DNA of 24,447 nt from Patescibacteria group bacterium (GCA_023474185.1 JAMCXR010000034.1:1-24447); one strand, 5' to 3'; positions 13,479-20,744 are shown, counted from the first letter of the stretch. Notes: generated by a model from the letters alone, not told the origin. Made by a program: numbers and translations.

Positions 13479-15128
13479 ATGACCACCTACTTTCTTTATG
13501 CCCGCAAATCCACCGAAGACGAGGAGCGGCAGGTAATGAGCATCGAGGCGCAGCTTGCCGAGCTTATGGCGTATGCCAAGCGAGAGCATATAAAAATCGT
13601 CGAGACCTTTATTGAAAGCAAAAGCGCGAAAAGTCCGGGCAGGGAGGTGTTCGGCAAGATGATTGAGGCCATCTATAAGAGCAAAACTCCCATTGGCATC
13701 CTCGCGTGGCATCCCGACAGATTGGCTCGCAACTCGATAGACGGCGGGCAAATCATCTACCTCATAGATACCGCCAAGATTGTTTCGTTGAAATTCCCGA
13801 CATTCTGGTTCGAGCCGACGCCGCAAGGCCTCTTTATGCTGCAAGTCGCTTTCGGCCAATCAAAATATTATTCCGACAATCTTTCCGAGAATGTGAAGCG
13901 TGGCATCCGGCAAAAACTGCGGCGTGGCGAATGGCCGACCAATGCCCCCTTCGGCTATATCAATAATCCCAAGACGCGCAATATCGAACCCGATCCAACG
14001 AAAGCACGCATCATACGCAAGGCGTTCGAGGAGTACGCCGAAGGGCGGCATACGCTCAAGAGCTTGCGCGATCAAATGAACTTGTGGGGCATTGTGAGCA
14101 AGATGGGCAAACCGATGCCGATAGCTTCACTCCAAAGGATGCTCAAGAACGAGGCTTACATCGGGGTTATCCGGCACGACGGCGAAAGCTATGTCGGGAA
14201 CTTCCCGACGATAATTCCCCGCGCGACTTTCGAGAAAGTGCAGGAGGTCATGCGCAACAGGGGTAGGGCACGCCATTCCAAGAAGCGGCATGATTTTCCG
14301 TTCACGGGACTATTCACTTGCGGCGAGTGCGGCGCGGCCATAACCGCTCAATGGGCGAAAGGCAGGTATCGGTATTATCGTTGCACAAAACGGCTCGGCC
14401 GCTGTTCGCAGAGCTATACTTCGGAAAATCTTTTGGCGGAGCAGTTGCGTGACGTAATCTCGAAAATCGCTATCCCCGAAGATTGGCCGGACAAGATGTT
14501 GGCGCAGGTCGATATATGGGAAAAAGAAGGCGTCCAATCTTCGGAGGATGCCGTGCGCAATCTCGACCTCCGGCTCAAGGAAGCCAAACAAAAGCTGGAT
14601 AAGCTCGTGAACGCCTTTTTGGACGGGAGTATCGAGAAAGAAGTGTACCTTACTAAAAAGGACGAGCTTATCAGGGACAAGGTTTCCTTGGCTAAGCAAA
14701 AGGACGATTGCGCGCGTCGGGGCAATTATTGGATCGAACCTTTGCGCGGTTGGATTATGGCGAGCAAAGACGCGACAACGGCGGCCTCGTCGGGCGGACT
14801 CGACGCTCTAAAATCCGTTGCGGGAAAAATCGGAACGAACCGCCGCCTGCGGGACAAAATCGTGTCTTTGGATTGGAATGGTGAATGGAAAATAACGGCG
14901 GATTTTCTTAACTCTTTTTCAACCGTGCCACAAGAGAGCGAGCGAAGCGAGCACGCTGATTTTTATGCAATTCCCACTATGTCGGGGTGCCGAGAATTGA
15001 ACTCGGTCTTTACGCACCCGAAGCGCACGTACTGCCGGTATACTACACCCCGACGGCCCAGGCTCGAATACGATAATAATGCCTCCGTCTCCGATTGTCT
15101 ATTCCGACTCACCTCCGCTTTTCCTTAA
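13479..15128 (+). CDS. Large serine recombinase (integrase) with a swapped C-terminus
   Basis: A 549-residue site-specific recombinase that would integrate and excise the element. The N-terminal resolvase domain begins MTTYFLYARKST with catalytic Ser11; WHPDRLARNSIDGG and the FGQSKYYSDNLSENVKRG region follow. A recombinase domain (RRGEWPTNAPFGYINNP onward) is next, then a zinc ribbon CGECGAAI...YRCTKRLGRC, and a coiled-coil segment (LDLRLKEAKQKLDKLVNAFLD). The open frame extends upstream to 13389, but 13479 gives the canonical N-terminus and lies 6 nt after TATACT. Element-derived coding ends near 14984. The remaining 48 codons cross into tRNA-Pro antisense and overlap the next gene's end, so this tail is a product of integration. 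The natural ending is preserved at 12945-12989. Confidence 0.93.
   Translation: MTTYFLYARKSTEDEERQVMSIEAQLAELMAYAKREHIKIVETFIESKSAKSPGREVFGKMIEAIYKSKTPIGILAWHPDRLARNSIDGGQIIYLIDTAKIVSLKFPTFWFEPTPQGLFMLQVAFGQSKYYSDNLSENVKRGIRQKLRRGEWPTNAPFGYINNPKTRNIEPDPTKARIIRKAFEEYAEGRHTLKSLRDQMNLWGIVSKMGKPMPIASLQRMLKNEAYIGVIRHDGESYVGNFPTIIPRATFEKVQEVMRNRGRARHSKKRHDFPFTGLFTCGECGAAITAQWAKGRYRYYRCTKRLGRCSQSYTSENLLAEQLRDVISKIAIPEDWPDKMLAQVDIWEKEGVQSSEDAVRNLDLRLKEAKQKLDKLVNAFLDGSIEKEVYLTKKDELIRDKVSLAKQKDDCARRGNYWIEPLRGWIMASKDATTAASSGGLDALKSVAGKIGTNRRLRDKIVSLDWNGEWKITADFLNSFSTVPQESERSEHADFYAIPTMSGCRELNSVFTHPKRTYCRYTTPRRPRLEYDNNASVSDCLFRLTSAFP
14835..14984 (+). repeat. 150-bp inverted repeat, right copy (element right end)
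   Basis: Identical in reverse complement to 12990-13139. It lies within the 3' part of the recombinase gene and ends at the TGTCG core in the tRNA-Pro 3' end. Confidence 0.93.
14980..14984 (+). other. attR core at the tRNA-Pro 3' end
   Basis: TGTCG joins the element end CCCACTA to tRNA-Pro sequence (GGGTGCCGAG). The tRNA is kept intact, as is usual for integration at a tRNA 3' end. Confidence 0.6.
14982..15052 (-). tRNA. tRNA-Pro(CGG), integration target
   Basis: On the minus strand the acceptor CGGGGTG pairs with CACCCCG, giving the C1-G72 pair characteristic of bacterial proline tRNA. The T arm is CCGAG/TTCAATT/CTCGG. The anticodon loop TTCGGGT gives anticodon CGG with G37, as expected for Pro. 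The discriminator is A and CCA is not encoded. The gene lies downstream of the four-helix membrane protein, and its 3' end is the right junction of the mobile element. Confidence 0.92.
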
Positions 15129-15524
15129 CCTCTTCATTTTCTCGTGATGCAGGCTTTTGGATTTTTGCGTCAGGGCGAAAACGGAGAGCACCATTATATA
15201 GACCGCCACCACCTCCGAGGAAATTTTTCCCAGTCCTTTATTAACGAAAGAAACGGTCATCAGGCCGAAAACGGTTGTCGTCCAGAGAAGCACGAAGTAT
15301 TCCCCCGGATGCCGCTTGCCCTCGTGTATTTCATACCACCGATCGAACTCTTTCGTTCCGACATACAAACTCAAAACTCCTATATAAATAACGCTGAAAG
15401 GCGCTACCAGAAAATCGTAAGAGTTATGACTGACAAAATCCGCAACCACGAAAGCTATGAAAGCCAAAGTCCAAAAGTTGGTTATGAACCGCCACACTCT
15501 TTCATCCTTGAAAATACTAGACAT
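15099..15524 (-). CDS. Four-helix integral membrane protein, unknown function
   Basis: A 141-residue protein with four hydrophobic segments: about 14-31 (NFWTLAFIAFVVADFV), 37-54 (DFLVAPFSVIYIGVLSLYV), 75-93 (YFVLLWTTTVFGLMTVSFV) and 101-118 (SSEVVAVYIMVLSVFALT). The conserved-looking loop KEFDRWYEIHEGKRHPGEYF lies between helices 2 and 3. The C-terminal tail is strongly basic, indicating a cytoplasmic end. I do not recognise a named family, although similar proteins seem common in CPR genomes. Its start overlaps the end of the nucleotidyltransferase gene by 8 nt, so the two are translationally coupled. tRNA-Pro follows on the same strand. Confidence 0.8.
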   Translation of the reverse strand: MSSIFKDERVWRFITNFWTLAFIAFVVADFVSHNSYDFLVAPFSVIYIGVLSLYVGTKEFDRWYEIHEGKRHPGEYFVLLWTTTVFGLMTVSFVNKGLGKISSEVVAVYIMVLSVFALTQKSKSLHHEKMKRLRKSGGESE

Positions 15525-16998
15525 AGAATTTTTTCTTCATTTCCTCTTCGATTCCCGATTCGAACTCGGTTTTTTTCTCTTTTGCGGCTGACGCTATTTT
15601 TTTCAATTCCTCGTCGCTTAAATCATTCAGCTTTCCTGCCCTGTCTTCCAGGTACTCTTTGGTGTTTTTGGACGGGTCGTCCAAAACTTCCTCCAAGAGC
15701 GCGGACAAAATGTAGCCGACCCGCGGGCTGGGATGGATTTTCAGGATATCCATAAGTTCGTTTCCGTTAAGATTCAACATTTTCGGCGAAATCGGGTCGG
15801 TTCGGACTTTTTCGATCATAAACTGCAAATGGCGCAACTTGTAGGGCACGGCTTTCGGGACTCCGGAACCGATGCGATCCGCCTCCCTCACTTTCAGCAG
15901 GTCGTCTATGTTTTCTATGCCGACGCGCTGGATGAACCGGCGCACGCCGGCCGCTGTCACCTCTCCGACGTTGTAGTAAAACAGGTGGTAGCGGACAAGA
16001 TCATAAACCCTTTCCACCACCTCGTTGCTGAAATGCAGTTTCTCCAAAATTTTGCGCGTCATCCTGGCTCCGACAACCTCGTGCCCGTAAAAAGTCGAAT
16101 CCGGACCCTCCCCTCTTTTGGTCCTCGGTTTGCCAACGTCGTGCAGCAGCGACGCCAATCTGACTTCAAGCGAATATCTTTTACCGACCGCGTAATCCAG
16201 CGCCCTTAAATTATGTTCCCAGACGGCGTAGATATGGTGTTTGTTCTGCCCGACGCCGATCCCTTCGCGCAGTTCCGGAATGACGCTTTGCAGCAACCCG
16301 AATTTTTCCAGCTCTTCCATTCCCAATTTCGCCCTGTCCGACATTATTATCTTCACGAGCTCGTCTCGCACTCTTTCTTTGGCGATTACTTCGAGGAGTC
16401 TGGAGTTATTTTTAATCGCCTCGGCGGTCTCGCTTCCTATTTCAAATCCCAGCTGACAGGCGAAACGGACGGCGCGCATAAGTCTTAAGGCATCCTCTTT
16501 GAATCGCTTGTCCGGTTCCCCCACCGCGCGGATGAGTTTCTTTTTCAAATCCGCCTGGCCGTCGAAGGGATCGACTATTTCCTGCCTTCCGCCATCGATG
16601 CCCAAAGCCATTGCGTTAACGGTAAAATCCCTTCTCGCCAAATCTTCTTCTATGCTTTTGGTAAAAACCACCTCATCCGGATGCCTTTGGTCGCTGTACT
16701 TTCCCTCCTTGCGAAAAGTAGTCACCTCCACGATCTCTGTCCGACCCTCGGAGGCGTTTTCCATAATCTCCGAGGCCGGCACTTTTACGCCAACCGTGCC
16801 GAACATATTTTCATAAATGGCGTCCGGAAACAGCTTTAAAACCTCCTCCGGCTTGGCGTCGGTCGCCACATCCCAATCCTGCGGCTCGCGGTTTAAGAAC
16901 AAGTCTCGCACCGACCCGCCAACGATAAACGCCTTGAACCCGGCGTCTTGCAAAACCTTGACGATCTTGTAAACTCCTTCCGGTATCTTTTCCTGCAT
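15517..16998 (-). CDS. CCA-adding / poly(A) polymerase family tRNA nucleotidyltransferase with HD domain
   Basis: A 493-residue class II nucleotidyltransferase that most likely adds or repairs CCA at tRNA 3' ends using CTP and ATP. The polymerase head carries FIVGGSVRDLFL followed by DWDVAT with the two metal-binding aspartates, then RRDFTVNAMAL and the RNA-binding RLMRAVRFACQLGFE. A C-terminal HD domain contains LLHDVGKPRTK and the following His residues (YGHEVVGA, VRYHLF). Poly(A) polymerase activity cannot be excluded from sequence. The start at 16998 is preferred over the open frame to 17082 because the extra residues overlap tRNA-Arg antisense and TATAAT lies just upstream. Four of the five tRNA genes in the window lack encoded CCA, so the enzyme would be needed. 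Confidence 0.94.
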   Translation of the reverse strand: MQEKIPEGVYKIVKVLQDAGFKAFIVGGSVRDLFLNREPQDWDVATDAKPEEVLKLFPDAIYENMFGTVGVKVPASEIMENASEGRTEIVEVTTFRKEGKYSDQRHPDEVVFTKSIEEDLARRDFTVNAMALGIDGGRQEIVDPFDGQADLKKKLIRAVGEPDKRFKEDALRLMRAVRFACQLGFEIGSETAEAIKNNSRLLEVIAKERVRDELVKIIMSDRAKLGMEELEKFGLLQSVIPELREGIGVGQNKHHIYAVWEHNLRALDYAVGKRYSLEVRLASLLHDVGKPRTKRGEGPDSTFYGHEVVGARMTRKILEKLHFSNEVVERVYDLVRYHLFYYNVGEVTAAGVRRFIQRVGIENIDDLLKVREADRIGSGVPKAVPYKLRHLQFMIEKVRTDPISPKMLNLNGNELMDILKIHPSPRVGYILSALLEEVLDDPSKNTKEYLEDRAGKLNDLSDEELKKIASAAKEKKTEFESGIEEEMKKKFYV

Positions 16999-17007
16999 AC
17001 TTGAGAT

Positions 17008-17013
17008 ATTATA
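17008..17013 (-). promoter_or_regulatory. -10 box of the nucleotidyltransferase gene
   Basis: A perfect TATAAT lies 9 nt before the ATG at 16998, leaving a leader of at most 2-3 nt. Confidence 0.55.
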
Positions 17014-17053
17014 TCCTAAATCGAGGCCTAGCCTAATAAAAGGCGCTACGCAT

Positions 17054-17125
17054 GCCCTCGTGGTGAAACGGATATCACGCATGGCTTCGAACCATGAAGT
17101 CCGGGTTCGACTCCTGGCGAGGGCA
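17054..17125 (+). tRNA. tRNA-Arg(TCG)
   Basis: The acceptor GCCCTCG pairs perfectly with CGAGGGC. The anticodon stem CATGG/CCATG encloses loop CTTCGAA, giving anticodon TCG. The T arm holds GGTTCGACTCC. The discriminator is A and no CCA is encoded. The start codon of a HAD-family gene begins 2 nt after the discriminator base. Confidence 0.94.
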
Positions 17126-17126
17126 C

Positions 17127-17729
17127 ATGCAATTTAAAGCCGTAGGATTTGATTATAGCGGAGTACTTGCCGGAATTTCCGGAACGGAATTCGAAATAAA
17201 AGCAAGTAATGTTTTGGGTGTCGAGCCACAAAGCTTCCGAGATGTCTATTTTGAGTTCAGTCATCTGATAAACAATGGCACGGTGTCTTCCGAAGAATTT
17301 TGGCAGAAAGTTACCAATAGACTTAACACTGGTGATAGGTACCATGCTCTGATAAATTTTATCGAGGGATTGCCAGCAGCAGAGCTCAACAAACAAGTGT
17401 TAAATATTGTTACCAACCTGAAAAACAAGGGATATAAAATCGGCCTATTGAGCAATAATACAGCCGCGGTGGCAGAAGAATTACGCAAAAATGTCTTACT
17501 AAGTAACTTTGACGCCATTGTCGCATCGGGCGAGATAGGCATAAGCAAACCGCATCCCAATGCATTTAAAATCCTTGCGGAGCGGCTAGAAGTTAAGCCC
17601 AAGGAAACAATCTTCATTGATGATACTGAAAGAAACCTAGCTGCAGCAAAGGAGATGGGATTTCACACGATTCTATTCACCAACTGCGAGCAGCTATCGA
17701 ATACTTTAAAATCCATCGGGGTATTATAA
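17127..17729 (+). CDS. HAD-superfamily hydrolase (HAD-IA-like)
   Basis: A 200-residue phosphatase-like protein of the cytoplasm. Motif I is FDYSGVL (nucleophile Asp followed by Tyr-Ser instead of the usual second Asp, similar to the D-x-G-G/N-V type). Motif II is LLSNNT, motif III the Lys in GISKPHP, and motif IV IFIDDTERNL. A helical cap lies between motifs I and II. The substrate is unknown. The frame is open from 17094 inside tRNA-Arg; the ATG at 17127 is chosen because it directly follows the tRNA and begins the fold (MQFKAVGFDYSG). The gene appears more AT-rich than its neighbours, which could indicate separate origin. Transcription probably reads through from tRNA-Arg. Confidence 0.88.
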   Translation: MQFKAVGFDYSGVLAGISGTEFEIKASNVLGVEPQSFRDVYFEFSHLINNGTVSSEEFWQKVTNRLNTGDRYHALINFIEGLPAAELNKQVLNIVTNLKNKGYKIGLLSNNTAAVAEELRKNVLLSNFDAIVASGEIGISKPHPNAFKILAERLEVKPKETIFIDDTERNLAAAKEMGFHTILFTNCEQLSNTLKSIGVL

Positions 17730-17745
17730 TGGTGCTGAAAGGAAC

Positions 17746-17774
17746 TTGAAAAAAAGATCAAATTATTCAAGAAT
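17746..17774 (+). promoter_or_regulatory. Possible promoter of tRNA-Lys
   Basis: TTGAAA, a 17-nt spacer and AAGAAT, with a start expected near 17781, 6 nt before the tRNA. The -10 match is only 4 of 6. Confidence 0.35.
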
Positions 17775-17786
17775 AAGTGTGCATTT

Positions 17787-17859
17787 CCCCCTATAGCTCA
17801 GTTGGTAGAGCACCTGCCTCTTAAGCAGTGGGTCCCAGGTTCGAGTCCTGGTGGGGGGA
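17787..17859 (+). tRNA. tRNA-Lys(CTT)
   Basis: The acceptor CCCCCTA pairs with TGGGGGG (one T-G wobble). The D arm is GCTCAGTTGGTAGAGC, and the T arm is CCAGG/TTCGAGT/CCTGG. The anticodon loop CTCTTAA gives CTT for codon AAG. The discriminator is A and CCA is not encoded. The trailer contains a sequence able to pair with the tRNA 3' end. Confidence 0.93.
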
Positions 17860-17864
17860 CTGAA

Positions 17865-17897
17865 AAAACGCGAAGCGCAGTCCCCCCTTCGCGTTTT
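17865..17897 (+). terminator. Intrinsic terminator after tRNA-Lys
   Basis: AAAACGCGAAG (17865-17875) pairs with CTTCGCGTTTT (17887-17897); four T end the stem and TTTTT follows three bases later. The loop contains CAGTCCCCC, complementary to the tRNA 3' end. Confidence 0.8.
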
Positions 17898-17916
17898 AAG
17901 TTTTTCTCTTTGGTAG

Positions 17917-17922
17917 TAGGAT
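17917..17922 (+). promoter_or_regulatory. Possible -10 box of recG
   Basis: TAGGAT lies 7 nt before the ATG at 17930. The match is weak (4 of 6), but the spacing equals that of the other leaderless genes. Confidence 0.35.
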
Positions 17923-17929
17923 ACTAGCA

Positions 17930-20044
17930 ATGTCCAAGATTCCGCTAGAGACGCCTCTAAGAGAACTGCACGGCGTGGGACCAAGGTTTGTTTCCAAACT
18001 CAGCAAGCTAGGCATTCACACAGTCCGCGATCTCCTTTGGCACTTTCCCAGCCGCTATGAGGACTGGAGCAAGGTCGCCAAGATTTCCGAGCTCAAAGCC
18101 GGAGACGCTTTTACAGTCCGCGCCCGCGTTGCGGAAATAGGAGTGAAAAGGGCATGGAAGCGGAGAATGCTTATCGTCGAGGCTCTATTGGAAGACGACT
18201 CCGGCTCAATTCAAGCGACCTGGTTCAACCAGCCGTATATTAAAAACGTATTGAAGCCGGGCACGATAGCCAGCTTCGCCGGCAAAGTTGCTTTGCGCAA
18301 AAATAAACTTTATCTCAGCAGTCCAACTTACGAATTGAACGCCGGAGACAGCTCCAAGCATACCGGACGGCTGGTTCCGATTTATCCCGAGACCAAGGGC
18401 CTGACATCCAAAGGACTACGCTTTTTAACCCAGCCGATTTTGGAAAGCGTCGAGCCGGTAAAAGAGTTCTTACCGGAAAAGGTACTCGAGGAACATAACC
18501 TGCCGGAAGTGAACGAAGCCCTTCACATGGTCCACTTCCCCGACAAGCTGTCCGAAGCTCAAGACGCCAGGCGGCGTTTCGCTTTCGAGGATCTTTTCCT
18601 GCTCCACTTGAATAACATCATTCTCCGCCTCGCCCTCTTCAAAAAGTCCTCGCCGAAAATAGACGCTCCAGCACACAGGGTGAAAGAAATTGTTTCCGGC
18701 CTGCCGTTCGAGCTCACCGCCTCCCAGAAAGAAACGCTCGACGAAATTTTGGACGACATGGCGGAAAGCCACCCGATGAATCGTCTGCTTCAGGGAGACG
18801 TCGGTTCCGGCAAAACCATTATTGCAGGAATCGCGGCCCTGATTGCCGCCGAGCAGGAGTTCCAAGTGGCGCTTATGGCTCCTACCGAAATTTTGGCAAG
18901 GCAGCATTATAAAACAGTGCTGAAGTTTTTCGGTGAAACCAATAAAGGCGTGGGCCTGCTCATTTCCAAAGAAGCTCGGGTACATTACGGAAACAGCCTC
19001 GAGGAAGCCGTGGCCAAGCCAGCGCTAATCAAGGAGCTTTCCGCCAACAGAATAAAGATACTTGTCGGCACGCACGCCCTGATACAAAAAAGCGTCAAGT
19101 TCGACAATTTGGGTTTGATAATAATCGACGAGCAACACAGGTTCGGCGTCGCCCAGCGCGGCGCGCTCGCCGACAAAAAAGGAAAGCTTCCGCATTTTTT
19201 AAGCATGTCGGCCACTCCCATTCCCCGCACTCTGATGATGACCGTTTTCGGCGACCTCGACGTTTCGCTTATCAAAGAGCTCCCCAAAGGAAGAAAACCG
19301 ATAATAACAAAGATTATCGCTCCGGAAAACAGAAACAAGGCTTACGGATTCATTAAAGGACAGGTTCAAAGAGGAAGACAGGCGTTCGTTATTTGCCCGC
19401 GCATCGACCCGAGCGAAGGAGACAGCCTCCTAACCGCTGAAGAAACCAAAAAATTGGAGATGAAATCAGTCAAGGAAGAGCATGAAAAGCTCTCCAAAAG
19501 ATTTTTTCCGGATTTTAAAGTCGCCATGCTCCACGGCAAGATGGCAAGCAAGGAAAAAGAAGAGACTATGAAGGAGTTCGCCGCGGGTCGTATCGATATT
19601 TTGGTCTCCACTTCAGTCATCGAAGTCGGGATAGACGTTCCGAACGCGACGATAATGATGATCGAAAGCGCGGACAGGTTCGGCTTGGCCCAGCTTTATC
19701 AGTTCCGCGGCCGGGTCGGTCGCGGAGAACACCAGTCTTTTTGTTTTCTTTTCGCCGAATCCGGATCGGGAACGAGTTATAAGCGGCTGAACTCGTTGCT
19801 TACCGCAAAAAATGGCTTCGAGCTTGCGGAAAAAGATCTGGCGATACGCGGACCGGGAGAATTTTTGGGAGAAGAACAGGCCGGCATGCCGGATATAGCA
19901 ATGAAATCATTAAACAACCTGGAGTTGGTAAAAGATACCAGGAAAGCGGCTGAAGAAACTCTCAAAGCCAGCCCGTCGCTTAGAGACTTCCCCGAATTAA
20001 AAAAGAGGATAAACGCTTTCTCAAAGGAAATACACCTGGAATAG
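17930..20044 (+). CDS. recG: ATP-dependent DNA helicase RecG
   Basis: A 704-residue full-length SF2 helicase that reverses stalled replication forks and branch-migrates Holliday junctions. The N-terminal part has the helix-hairpin-helix-like LRELHGVGPRFVSKLSKLGI and the wedge OB fold (about 60-150, VRARVAEIGVKRAWKRR... to SFAGKVALRKN). Motor motifs follow: Walker A GDVGSGKT, motif Ia APTEILARQH, motif II DEQHRFGV (DEQH, typical of RecG), motif III SATPIPRT, motif V STSVIEVGIDVPNA, and motif VI QFRGRVGRG. The C-terminal RecG signature ENDLAIRGPGEFLGEEQAG-like stretch is present (EKDLAIRGPGEF). It is transcribed after the tRNA-Lys terminator. Its stop codon is 1 nt from the stop of the convergent flavoprotein gene. 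Confidence 0.97.
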   Translation: MSKIPLETPLRELHGVGPRFVSKLSKLGIHTVRDLLWHFPSRYEDWSKVAKISELKAGDAFTVRARVAEIGVKRAWKRRMLIVEALLEDDSGSIQATWFNQPYIKNVLKPGTIASFAGKVALRKNKLYLSSPTYELNAGDSSKHTGRLVPIYPETKGLTSKGLRFLTQPILESVEPVKEFLPEKVLEEHNLPEVNEALHMVHFPDKLSEAQDARRRFAFEDLFLLHLNNIILRLALFKKSSPKIDAPAHRVKEIVSGLPFELTASQKETLDEILDDMAESHPMNRLLQGDVGSGKTIIAGIAALIAAEQEFQVALMAPTEILARQHYKTVLKFFGETNKGVGLLISKEARVHYGNSLEEAVAKPALIKELSANRIKILVGTHALIQKSVKFDNLGLIIIDEQHRFGVAQRGALADKKGKLPHFLSMSATPIPRTLMMTVFGDLDVSLIKELPKGRKPIITKIIAPENRNKAYGFIKGQVQRGRQAFVICPRIDPSEGDSLLTAEETKKLEMKSVKEEHEKLSKRFFPDFKVAMLHGKMASKEKEETMKEFAAGRIDILVSTSVIEVGIDVPNATIMMIESADRFGLAQLYQFRGRVGRGEHQSFCFLFAESGSGTSYKRLNSLLTAKNGFELAEKDLAIRGPGEFLGEEQAGMPDIAMKSLNNLELVKDTRKAAEETLKASPSLRDFPELKKRINAFSKEIHLE

Positions 20045-20045
20045 G

Positions 20046-20732
20046 CTACGGCCAGACGTACCCGGGGAAGTAATCCCTGCGGGTGTCCTCCTGCGGAATG
20101 CCGAGCTCCAGGAAGGTTTTCTCGAACGCCTCAACCATCGGTTCCGGACCGGAAACATAATAAATCGGTGAGTTTAATTCCTCCGCGGCGACCCGTACCG
20201 CTTCTCCGTCTATCTTTTGGCCGCCGATAAAGTACTCTATCTTAAAATCGGGGTGTTTGGCGGCAATCTCCTCAAGCTCTTCTTTAAAAACGAGATTCCC
20301 ATCCTTGTTGCCGTACAAAAGCCTGCCTTTTATCTCTTTTCCCTGACTGTCCAAATCCAAAAGTATGGAACGATAAGGAGTTATTCCTATCCCGCCGGCG
20401 ATAAAAACGTAATCTCTGTCCGGCGTATCGATTATAAAATCCCCCTCGAGACCGTCGGCTTCGATGACGTCGCCCGGCTTTATGGCGAATAGATGTTTTT
20501 TAAAAGAAGACGCCTTGTCTCCGGAGAAGCGGGTGGTAAGCATTATATGCTTCTCAAACGGCGCGCTTGAGATGGTGAACCACCTTTCGGTTCCGCGGTC
20601 ATCCGGAGCGTCGTGCGGAAGCGTGTAATGCAAATACTCCCCTGCTCTCCATTCAATAGGCGTACCGGGTTCGAAAACGAAAGATGTCGCGTCTCCAGCT
20701 TCTTTTTTGGTTGATATAAGTTTTAGCCGCAT
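20046..20732 (-). CDS. Ferredoxin-NAD(P)+ reductase-like flavoprotein
   Basis: A 228-residue FAD/NAD(P)-binding oxidoreductase of the ferredoxin reductase superfamily. The FAD-binding barrel (1-100) contains the RxxS-type motif RWFTISSAP. The nucleotide domain begins with YVFIAGGIGITPYRS, which contacts the pyridine nucleotide pyrophosphate, and contains YYVSGPEPMVEAF near the C-terminus. The final residues PGYVWP are short, so there is no attached 2Fe-2S ferredoxin domain; a separate electron partner is needed and none is encoded nearby. Physiological direction and partner cannot be told. The ATG at 20732 is supported by TATTAA 6 nt upstream. It is tail-to-tail with recG, 1 nt apart. Confidence 0.9.
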   Translation of the reverse strand: MRLKLISTKKEAGDATSFVFEPGTPIEWRAGEYLHYTLPHDAPDDRGTERWFTISSAPFEKHIMLTTRFSGDKASSFKKHLFAIKPGDVIEADGLEGDFIIDTPDRDYVFIAGGIGITPYRSILLDLDSQGKEIKGRLLYGNKDGNLVFKEELEEIAAKHPDFKIEYFIGGQKIDGEAVRVAAEELNSPIYYVSGPEPMVEAFEKTFLELGIPQEDTRRDYFPGYVWP

Positions 20733-20738
20733 GGTTAT

Positions 20739-20744
20739 TTAATA
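20739..20744 (-). promoter_or_regulatory. -10 box of the flavoprotein gene
   Basis: TATTAA on the minus strand lies 6 nt before the ATG at 20732, again predicting a leaderless mRNA. Confidence 0.5.

Larger units (their letters stand above)
9394..14984. mobile_element. Serine-recombinase element integrated at tRNA-Pro, with mirrored ends
   Basis: An element of about 5.6 kb bounded by TGTCG at both junctions (9394-9398 and 14980-14984). The right junction lies in the 3' end of tRNA-Pro(CGG), a common integration target. Cargo is a proton-pumping P-type ATPase and a small membrane protein; the control and mobility part is an Xre repressor and a large serine recombinase. Internally it has the layout left end - cargo - inverted left end - inverted right end - regulator/recombinase - right end. 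The limits come from the repeats and the shared core, not from comparison with an empty site, so they are inferred. Confidence 0.75.

Noticed and set aside
16999..17082. Extended N-terminus of the nucleotidyltransferase
   Set aside because: The extra codons run antisense into tRNA-Arg. The family start fits Met at 16998, just after TATAAT.
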